A stretch of DNA of 64,000 nt from JANNNF01 sp040385825 (GTDB taxonomy: Bacteria; Pseudomonadota; Alphaproteobacteria; Rhodobacterales; Rhodobacteraceae). Position 1 is the stretch's first letter. Every line of letters begins with the position of its first letter. The stretch is taken from the NCBI GenBank assembly GCA_040385825.1, contig JAZKGQ010000008.1:85071-149070 (forward strand), given 5' to 3'. A program made the position numbers and the translations under genes. The notes below the pieces were generated by a model that saw only the letters and a program-made list of their open reading frames with translations, did no database searches and was not told where the DNA came from. Shown here one piece after another: positions 58,442-64,000 of the stretch.

Positions 58442-58639
58442 ATGTCTGCTTCTGATGAAATCCTGAATCGCCTCGTTTCGATCACCAAGGCCACCGGTCC
58501 GACCTTCTGGGCGGCATGGGAACGCCTTGGACCGGATGCGTTCCGCCTCAAGGCCACTAACGAGATTTTCAATCGGGTTTGGGCCGGAATGGTACTTACC
58601 GATGTGAATCCGGGCGGGGATATTGAGGTTTGGCCGTGA
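58442..58639 (+). CDS. small hypothetical protein of the element
   Basis: 65 residues from the ATG at 58442 (MSASDEILNRLVSITKATGP), one base after the previous stop. Contains several Trp residues and ends 'GGDIEVWP'. Overlaps the next gene by four bases (GTGA). Function unknown. The longer open frame that begins upstream is the previous gene in another phase. Confidence 0.6.
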   Translation: MSASDEILNRLVSITKATGPTFWAAWERLGPDAFRLKATNEIFNRVWAGMVLTDVNPGGDIEVWP

Positions 58640-58881
58640 CCCGCACCGTTGAAGCCATCGCCGCCGCCATCCGGGCGACCGGCAAGCCGGTGGAAAGCTG
58701 CGTCTCGATGCCTTTCGCAGGCGGCGACCGTTTCACTGTGTGGTTTGATCGTATCACCCCCGACGACTGGATTGCATTGCAGCGCCTGCTTCGCACCGAA
58801 CCCGCTGCACCCCTGACTTATCGCCAGCACCGCAGCATTGCCGAAGCCAATGCCAGCGGCGACCGTCGCCGCCGCCGATAG
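58636..58881 (+). CDS. small hypothetical protein of the element
   Basis: 81 residues from the GTG at 58636, which overlaps the previous TGA. 'RTVEAIAAAIRATGKPVESC' then 'GDRFTVWFDRITPDDWIALQ' and a very basic C-terminus (GDRRRRR) that could bind nucleic acid. No family recognised. Followed by 246 bases without a gene that hold four hairpins. Confidence 0.6.
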   Translation: MTRTVEAIAAAIRATGKPVESCVSMPFAGGDRFTVWFDRITPDDWIALQRLLRTEPAAPLTYRQHRSIAEANASGDRRRRR

Positions 58882-58987
58882 CCGAACATCCTTCGGGGCC
58901 TGCCATCCCCGCCGGATCGGCGCGCGGTCCGTCACAGCCGCGCGCCACCCTCTAGCCTGCGCCCGCCTCTGGTAGCCGTGGAAGGAC

Positions 58988-59095
58988 CGACAGCGGGGCT
59001 GTCAGTCAGGCGCTGTTAAGCGCCACCACTTCCCAGCGGCATAGGACCATGCCGCTGTGATCAGCGGACTCGGCGGTATCTCCAGCGCCGAGTCC
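58988..59095. other. four consecutive stem-loops in a 246-base non-coding stretch
   Basis: Perfect stems in a row are GACAGC/GCTGTC (about 58988-59002), GGCGCT-GTTA-AGCGCC (59009-59024), AGCGGCAT/ATGCCGCT (59035-59056) and GGACTCGGCG/CGCCGAGTCC (59066-59095). Stem lengths are 6, 6, 8 and 10 bp. The stretch lies between two blocks of small genes and before the replication gene. It could be a structured RNA, a packaging or replication signal, or an attenuator. Confidence 0.6.
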
Positions 59096-59127
59096 GCCAC
59101 CCTCCCCATCATCATAGGAATACCAAA

Positions 59128-59478
59128 ATGGCCCGCCGGGCTTCTGATACTTATTCGACCGTGGAGGCGTCCGCTGTGGACGAACTCGCGGAAATTCTCG
59201 CGGGGGCCATCGCCCCGAATGTCGCAACGCCTCTCTTTATGGACGCCTACGAATGGCGCGCTGTGTGCCAGAACCTCCCCCGCGTGGCGCATCTCGTGGC
59301 AGGCCGGAACGGCTTCAAGCTGAATGCAGACGGCGAATATTACGAGCGGCCCGCCAACCTTCCGCTTGGGCATCTTGAGGACGGTGTAGACCTTTCGCAG
59401 ATCGCGGGCCGTATCGGCGCGGTCCTTGATGCACTCGACCCGAAGGGCGTCCTGAACGTCATGCAGGTGGCACCTTGA
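59128..59478 (+). CDS. hypothetical protein of the element
   Basis: 116 residues starting MARRASDTYSTVEASAVDEL. A helical, acidic region (AVDELAEILAGAIAPNV) is followed by 'LNADGEYYERPANLPLGHLE' and a helical end. No membrane segment or motif. Its stop overlaps the next TTG start (TTGA). Family unknown. Confidence 0.62.
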   Translation: MARRASDTYSTVEASAVDELAEILAGAIAPNVATPLFMDAYEWRAVCQNLPRVAHLVAGRNGFKLNADGEYYERPANLPLGHLEDGVDLSQIAGRIGAVLDALDPKGVLNVMQVAP

Positions 59479-59750
59479 CCGCCGCCGACAATCGCCGCCA
59501 GCAGAAAGAGCGCACCCACCGGCGGCAGGAACGGAATCGCCGCTGGACCGCAGCGGCAACCCAGCGGGCTAGCTGGACGGCAGAGGATTACGAACGCGAA
59601 GCAACGGAGATCGCCGCCGAGATCGCCCGCCGGGTGGAGGCGGGCGAAGTGACCCGCGCGCCGGAAATCCCGCCGCCTGCCAGCCATGAAGGCCGGGGGA
59701 TGGCGGAACAGGTTGCCGGGTTGCTACGGTCTTGGACGCTACCCGACTAG
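59475..59750 (+). CDS. small, highly basic/acidic hypothetical protein of the element
   Basis: 91 residues from the TTG at 59475, overlapping the previous TGA. Very Arg/Gln-rich N-terminus (NRRQQKERTHRRQERNRRW), then an Ala/Glu helix (DYEREATEIAAEIARRVEAG). It could bind DNA or RNA. TTG start and coupling are inferred; a downstream start would leave a much shorter protein. Confidence 0.55.
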   Translation: MTAADNRRQQKERTHRRQERNRRWTAAATQRASWTAEDYEREATEIAAEIARRVEAGEVTRAPEIPPPASHEGRGMAEQVAGLLRSWTLPD

Positions 59751-59769
59751 GCTGAATCTGAAAGTCGGC

Positions 59770-59830
59770 TTGAAGCTGAACCGCTTGCGATTCCGGCACT
59801 TCTTGAAGCCTCAAATGTAGCTTGAAGCCG
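59770..59830. repeat. three iteron-like TTGAAGC repeats before the primase genes
   Basis: TTGAAGC occurs at 59770-59776, 59803-59809 and 59822-59828. Copies 1 and 3 lie in the palindrome GCTTGAAGC. An AT-rich stretch with TATTTTTTGG follows (59853-59863). Repeats beside an AT-rich block, upstream of a replication protein, suggest an origin or operator. Confidence 0.45.
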
Positions 59831-59933
59831 ATAAGTACATGATAGGTAACGACTATTTTTTGGAAACCTGTTGACGGGTGCCCCCGGCATAGGGCATGAA
59901 TGCTGAACGACACCACACAAAGAAGGAACCACC

Positions 59934-60107
59934 ATGAACATCATCAACCTGCCCGCCCGCGAAGCCGCCGAACGCGAACTGGTGATCCTCACTGCCGAGT
60001 TGCACGACCGCGCGCTGATCGGTGGAGCGCTGGAAAATGCCGCTGTGGTGGCGTCCCTCGCCCGGCGAGTGGCTGCGACAGCCGAAATGCTGTCTCGAAA
60101 CCCCTAG
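59934..60107 (+). CDS. small hypothetical protein upstream of the primase gene
   Basis: 57 residues: MNIINLPAREAAERELVILT, then a helical Ala/Arg-rich end. AGAAGGA lies seven bases before the ATG, and the primase GTG follows 15 bases after its stop. No motif. Probably real because of the clear ribosome-binding site and position, and of a size typical for phage-type accessory genes. Confidence 0.6.
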   Translation: MNIINLPAREAAERELVILTAELHDRALIGGALENAAVVASLARRVAATAEMLSRNP

Positions 60108-60122
60108 AGCGAAAGAAGCCCT

Positions 60123-63100
60123 GTGACCCTGACTGACCTCAACACTACTACCCTCGAAGAACCGGCCTACACGCTGGATTCCGAATTTTATGACCCGGAT
60201 GCCGATCCCGACGCCTTTGATGGCGAAGACCGGGAAGCTGTAGCTGATGAATACGGGCCTAAGCGTTCCGCCGATGTGATTCCGTTTCGGAAGCCGCCGA
60301 AGGACCGCCTGCCTGTGCCGAAGACCGGGCGTCCTTTCGGTCATCCCCCCTTGGCATCCCTCTATCATACCGAAAGGGCCGAGGCCGCGCGTCAGCGCGC
60401 CGAAGAGGTGTTGCCCGAATGGTTGGCAGAGGCGCAGCGGGTGCTGATCGACGCCGGGTTGCAGCGCGGCAACGTGATGATTGCGGACACTGCCGACCAC
60501 AACGCCATGACGCTGGCCTATGCTCTGCGTTACGCGGAATGTGGCCTGCACGTCGCGGACTCCTATGCCATCCATCCCCGCACGGGCGCAGGCATGAGCA
60601 TGAGCGGGGAAGCAAAGGTGCCGCTTGGCGCGGGATGGCAGAACCGTGCCAGCAATGACCGGGACCAGATCAAGACCTTTTGGACCGGAACCGGGCGCTA
60701 TCCCGAGAACAAGGCAGGGAAGGCGTGGCCCTACCGCCGCCCGAGTTACCCCCGCAATGTGTCGATTGTCTTGCCCTATGGCTCTGGCCTTTTCGTGCTG
60801 GATGAAGATGGCGATGACGGAATGGCGGCGGTTGCTGCGCTTGAGGCGCAGCATGGCGCGTTGCCGCACACGCCGGACTCCCGTTCCGGGTCCGGTAATG
60901 GGCGGCACCGCATCTTCCGGGCCTCTCGACCGATCCGCAACACCGCTTCCGGTGTTGCGCCGGGCGTTGATATTCGCGGTGAAGGCGGACAGATCATCGC
61001 CGCGCCGTCCATCCACAAGACCGGGAACTTCTATCAGTGGGCCGAAGGCTGCGCACCTTGGGAGTGCGAGATTGCAGACGCGCCCGAATGGCTGGAAGAC
61101 CTCGCATTCGCCGCGATGAAAGCGAACACGGCGAAGGTGAAGCGCGAGCGCAGGGCAGCCCGTCGTTCGGAGCATATCGCGACCACTTTCGGCTCGCGCA
61201 GTGGCGGCGGGTTTGATTGGTGGTGCGATCAGATCGGTGATGGTGACGGACGGATGGGTTTTGATGGCCCCATTCGTGATGCAGCCCTTTCGTGGTGGCG
61301 CGCAAATCCCTACGGCGACGAGGAAGAGGTGTTCACGATCCTGCGCGATGTGATCGACAACGCGCCGCGTGATCCGGCCAAGAGCCGGGACAAGTACGAT
61401 ACCGACCACTACCTTGCAGGCCGGATTGAAAAGGCCCGCGTCTACATCGAAGACCGCCGGGCAGCCGAAGAGGAAGCCGACCGGGAAGAGGCGGAAGCAT
61501 TGGAAACCGCCCGCGCCATCCTTCGGCAGCATCTGGTGACGGCAGACGGGAAAACGGACTTGGCCGCTGACGCGGCCCAGGTGGCAATTGCCCGTCTCAC
61601 CGAAGGTGGAATCGACCCCGACGACGCGGCGGACCTTGTTACGGAAGCGGCGGCGGACGTGCTGCGCCAGATTGAAAGCCGCGCCGATGATCGGACGCAC
61701 GATCCCGTTGCCGAAGCCCGCCGGGAAGTCGCGGAAGCCGCCGTGCCTTCTATCCTCACCGCGCTCTATGACGAGCGGTTGGTGGACGGTGATGGCTTTA
61801 TGGTGCGCGCCAAAGATGCGCCGCACCTCTACCGCGCCTACAAGATCAAGCCGACCGACGACAACGCGGAAACCCGGATGCGACTGGAAATCCGGGACCA
61901 GATGTTTGCCAGCCTGAACGCGCGGGTTTCGTGGGTGGTGCTGGACGGTGAAGCCAAGTGGGCTATCCGGGGCGGTGACGGTGAAGCTGTGCGGCTGTGG
62001 AAGGAACAGACCATTGGCAAGCTGTTCATCAATCGCGGAGTGTCTTACTGGGAAGGTGAGGGCGACAAGGCCAAGGTCAAGATGATCAAGCCCGCCGATG
62101 TGATCACCTTCGCTCGCCAGCGCGATACGTTCCTCGACACCTGTTTTGAACCCGATCCGGCAAAGGCAGCCATCGCGGCCCGGCGGGGTCAGTACAACCT
62201 TTGGAGCGGGTTTGCTGTCCAGCCCCGTCCCGGCGACTGGTCCAAGCTGCGCGACCACATCCGCGACCAGCTTTGCGGCGGCAACATGGATCACTTCAAC
62301 TGGGTGATGACGTGGCTTGCCTCGATCTTCGCCCGGCCCGGCGTCAAGGTGCCCAGTTCCCTTGCCGTGATCGGGGAACAGGGGACCGGCAAGAGCAAGG
62401 TCTTTGACTGGCTGCGCCGTGGCATCGGTTGCGCAGCCCTCAAGGTATCGGCAGCACGGCACTTGACGGGGAACTTCAACGCGCACCTTGACGGCAAGGT
62501 TCTTCTTATCTGCGAGGAAGCATTCTGGGGCGGTGACACTCAGTCTGCGGGCGTCCTGAAAGACCTGATCACCTCCGAAACTCTCCAGATCGAAGGCAAG
62601 TTTGCGAACTTGGTCGAGCGCCCGAACTATGTCGCGGTGGTCTTCATCAGCAACAATAGCTGGGTGGTCCCGACCGATGGCGAAGACGCCCGCCGGTTCC
62701 TCGTCCTGCACTGCCTCGACACCCGGAAGCAGGATGCCGGATTCTTCGGCGCGATTGATGATCAGATGGAGAACGGCGGGCTTGAGGCGATGGTGCATGA
62801 GTTGACGCACTGGCAGCCTGAGGCAGTGGATTTGTCGTGGACCAGCTTGCGGAACCCGCCTGTGACCGATGGCCTGCGTCAGCAGGCTGGCATGGGGCTG
62901 CGCGGGCCTCTCGCGCGTTTGGTCAGCATCCTTGAAAACGGGGTGCTGTCTGGTCGCGAGGCTGACGGGTCGGTGTTCTACTACGCCTTGTCCGATGACC
63001 AGCCGACGCCGATCTTGCGCCACCACATGGTCGCAGCCCTCAATCATACGCCCGAGCGCGGGAACATGACCGGGGAAACCAAGGCGGCAATTGATGCCAT

Positions 63101-63317
63101 TCTTGGAACCGACGCGGATGGCGGAGATAACAAGAAGGTTGTGCCTTACTTCGGCGACACCCGCCGTCTGTCGGATGATGAGACCAGCGCAATGATGAAG
63201 GACGACGGGGCTGACCCGACCCTGTTGCGCGTGGTGATGAAGGGCAAGGGGCGCGTTGTGACGATCCCCGCCCTCTCGTCCCTCGCGCCGATCCTCGCCC
63301 GGTATGGGCGGGGGTGA
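60123..63317 (+). CDS. primase-polymerase/helicase replication protein
   Basis: 1064 residues starting at GTG. Residues ~140-320 are an archaeo-eukaryotic-type bifunctional primase/polymerase: 'GLFVLDEDGDDG' (acidic catalytic pair, ~223-233), 'SGSGNGRHRIFR' (~255-266) and 'PGVDIRGEGGQIIAAPSIHK' (~280-299). Residues ~740-900 are a superfamily 3/DUF5906 helicase: Walker A 'GEQGTGKSKVFDW' (~751), Walker B-type 'LDGKVLLICEEAFWGG' and 'VVFISNNSWVVP'. A long Ala/Glu-rich helix at ~440-560 links them. Such primase-helicases replicate phages, satellites and plasmids. The GAAAGAAG site lies before the GTG. Not found with capsid genes here. Confidence 0.88.
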   Translation: MTLTDLNTTTLEEPAYTLDSEFYDPDADPDAFDGEDREAVADEYGPKRSADVIPFRKPPKDRLPVPKTGRPFGHPPLASLYHTERAEAARQRAEEVLPEWLAEAQRVLIDAGLQRGNVMIADTADHNAMTLAYALRYAECGLHVADSYAIHPRTGAGMSMSGEAKVPLGAGWQNRASNDRDQIKTFWTGTGRYPENKAGKAWPYRRPSYPRNVSIVLPYGSGLFVLDEDGDDGMAAVAALEAQHGALPHTPDSRSGSGNGRHRIFRASRPIRNTASGVAPGVDIRGEGGQIIAAPSIHKTGNFYQWAEGCAPWECEIADAPEWLEDLAFAAMKANTAKVKRERRAARRSEHIATTFGSRSGGGFDWWCDQIGDGDGRMGFDGPIRDAALSWWRANPYGDEEEVFTILRDVIDNAPRDPAKSRDKYDTDHYLAGRIEKARVYIEDRRAAEEEADREEAEALETARAILRQHLVTADGKTDLAADAAQVAIARLTEGGIDPDDAADLVTEAAADVLRQIESRADDRTHDPVAEARREVAEAAVPSILTALYDERLVDGDGFMVRAKDAPHLYRAYKIKPTDDNAETRMRLEIRDQMFASLNARVSWVVLDGEAKWAIRGGDGEAVRLWKEQTIGKLFINRGVSYWEGEGDKAKVKMIKPADVITFARQRDTFLDTCFEPDPAKAAIAARRGQYNLWSGFAVQPRPGDWSKLRDHIRDQLCGGNMDHFNWVMTWLASIFARPGVKVPSSLAVIGEQGTGKSKVFDWLRRGIGCAALKVSAARHLTGNFNAHLDGKVLLICEEAFWGGDTQSAGVLKDLITSETLQIEGKFANLVERPNYVAVVFISNNSWVVPTDGEDARRFLVLHCLDTRKQDAGFFGAIDDQMENGGLEAMVHELTHWQPEAVDLSWTSLRNPPVTDGLRQQAGMGLRGPLARLVSILENGVLSGREADGSVFYYALSDDQPTPILRHHMVAALNHTPERGNMTGETKAAIDAILGTDADGGDNKKVVPYFGDTRRLSDDETSAMMKDDGADPTLLRVVMKGKGRVVTIPALSSLAPILARYGRG

Positions 63318-63429
63318 TCGACCCAGCCCTCGACCCAGCTTCTTCGGGGGCTGGGTCGGGCACATCACCTTGATTTCGCTTGGTATTTATCGGAAATTAT
63401 GCTGATCGACCCACCGACCCAGCTTTCCC
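63316..63429. repeat. repeated GATCGACCCA / CGACCCAGC motifs after the primase gene
   Basis: GATCGACCCA occurs at 63316-63325 and 63404-63413, and CGACCCAGC at 63319-63327, 63331-63339 and 63415-63423. The middle copy also pairs with GCTGGGTCG at 63350-63358. The first hairpin begins directly at the primase stop and may terminate transcription. The whole 204-base gap to the transposase has no other gene. Confidence 0.5.
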
Positions 63430-63521
63430 GAAAACCCCTGTTCTGGCGCGGGGGGATGCCGTCCTGTGGCCTGCCGTCCTTCGGTAATCACCCCATTTTT
63501 AACGGGGTGCCTTCGTAGAAC

Positions 63522-64000
63522 TTACGCGGCCATTTTCAGTTTCTGGGCAGGTGTGATGCCGCCGATGCCCATGTTCGGGCGGTCGTTGTTGTATGTCCAG
63601 AGCCATTGCGTGGCGTGATCCTGTGCCTCCTCGATGCTTTCGATGATGTATTGGTCGAGCCATTCGTGCCGGACGGTGCGGTTGTATCGCTCGATGTAGG
63701 CGTTCTGCTGGGGTTGGCCCGGCTGGATGTGCTGGATGGCAACCCCATGTTTCTCAGCCCATATCAGCAGCTTGCCGCTGATGTATTCGGGGCCATTGTC
63801 GACCCTTATCGTCCCGGGTTTGCCGCGCCATTCGATGATCCTGTCCAAGCTGCGGATGACCCTTTCTGCTGGCAGGGAAAAGTCGACCTCGATCCCCAAG
63901 CCTTCGCGGTTGAAGTCATCGAGCACGTTCAGCAGCCGAAATGCCCGGCCATCCCCCAGACGATCGGCCATGAAGTCCATCGACCAGGTCATGTTGGGTG
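63522..64000 (-). CDS. IS3-family transposase, C-terminal part (cut by window edge)
   Basis: At least 157 residues of the OrfB/InsK-type DDE transposase; the N-terminus is outside the window. 'MTWSMDFMADRLGDG' holds the first Asp and 'TIRVDNGPEYISGKLLIWAE' the second. 'QPGQPQQNAYIERYNRTVRHEWLD' style (region ~86-109) carries the Glu and family signature. 'NNDRPNMGIGGITPAQKLKMAA' ends the protein. An insertion sequence has landed in the element, and reads against it. Its terminal repeat is probably between about 63470 and 63520 (ACCCC/GGGGT at 63490-63508), but I cannot place it with confidence. Confidence 0.88.
   Translation of the reverse strand, partial: PNMTWSMDFMADRLGDGRAFRLLNVLDDFNREGLGIEVDFSLPAERVIRSLDRIIEWRGKPGTIRVDNGPEYISGKLLIWAEKHGVAIQHIQPGQPQQNAYIERYNRTVRHEWLDQYIIESIEEAQDHATQWLWTYNNDRPNMGIGGITPAQKLKMAA

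Larger units (their letters stand above)
54359..64000. mobile_element. integrated element at tRNA-Thr (left part; right end beyond window)
   Basis: From the tRNA-Thr 3' end onward there is a tyrosine recombinase, a TIR-domain gene, small unknown genes reading in one direction, a primase-polymerase/helicase and an IS3-type transposase. Lower GC around the recombinase and the short, tightly packed genes contrast with the core genome before the tRNA. No capsid, terminase, portal, relaxase or type IV secretion gene is visible to 64000. The right attachment site should be a repeat of the tRNA 3' end. A phage satellite, prophage remnant or integrative plasmid-like element are all possible. Confidence 0.8.

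Noticed and set aside
57176..58881. Phage head or tail genes among the small genes after the TIR gene
   Set aside because: Lengths would allow scaffold or adaptor proteins, but no recognisable motif supports that, so they are left as unknown.
59853..63368. 1171-codon minus-strand open frame opposite the primase-helicase gene
   Set aside because: Although longer than the plus-strand gene, it shows no domain, while the plus strand has catalytic acidic residues, Walker A and B in order and a sensible start. The minus frame is its shadow.

Overview
The window looks like a chromosomal segment of a phototrophic alphaproteobacterium of the Rhodobacteraceae (Rhodobacter-like purple bacteria). The main reason is a photosynthesis gene cluster in the order ppsR-aerR / bchF-bchN-bchB-bchH-bchL-bchM-lhaA-puhA-puhB-puhC-orf-acsF-puhE-hemA, followed by a cytochrome c2 gene. 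The DNA is GC-rich and many neighbouring genes overlap by a few bases. I cannot name the species from sequence alone.

Layout. (1) 1-2182, minus strand: an ABC importer (binding protein, ATPase, truncated permease) interrupted by a short run of Ns; a divergent RidA-family gene follows. (2) 2893-21878: the photosynthesis cluster. The regulators PpsR and AerR are transcribed away from bchF, and the region between them carries two TGT-N12-ACA palindromes, the known PpsR/CrtJ target. The plus-strand operon makes bacteriochlorophyll (Mg chelatase H, methyltransferase, aerobic cyclase, dark protochlorophyllide reductase, vinyl hydratase), builds the reaction centre and light-harvesting complexes (LhaA, PuhA, B, C, E), and supplies 5-aminolevulinate and cytochrome c2. 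GC-rich hairpins sit between bchN and bchB, bchH and bchL, and puhA and puhB. (3) 21926-27708: a urease cluster (ureD, A, B, C, E, F, G) with small extra genes, one of them a 53-residue membrane protein. (4) 28064-30686: a DadA-type D-amino-acid dehydrogenase and a phosphohexomutase.

(5) 30711-45312: a complete taurine dissimilation island. TauABC imports taurine, Tpa transaminates it to sulfoacetaldehyde, and Xsc splits that into sulfite and acetyl phosphate. AckA can turn acetyl phosphate into acetate and ATP. TauE exports sulfite and a cytoplasmic SoeABC-type molybdoenzyme can oxidise it. TauR is the MocR-type regulator, with candidate direct-repeat boxes. TauC carries an unusual Ig-like periplasmic insert. 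(6) 45388-54053: mostly housekeeping and accessory genes: a UDP-glucuronate epimerase, an acetyltransferase, an NmrA-like reductase with a divergent HxlR regulator, and a run with a low-molecular-weight phosphatase, UPF0262, hisD, DUF2948, murA and a 66-residue protein.

(7) 54328-64000: tRNA-Thr(GGT) followed at once by a tyrosine-recombinase gene, which marks the left end of an integrated element that runs past the window. It holds a TIR-domain protein with an N-terminal Cys/His motif and a Ser/Tyr-rich linker, a series of small unknown genes, a four-hairpin non-coding stretch, iteron-like repeats, and a 1064-residue primase-polymerase/helicase. An IS3-type transposase gene cut by the window edge comes last. 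No capsid, terminase or conjugation genes are visible, so a phage satellite, a prophage remnant and an integrative plasmid-like element all remain possible. This is the least explained part of the window.
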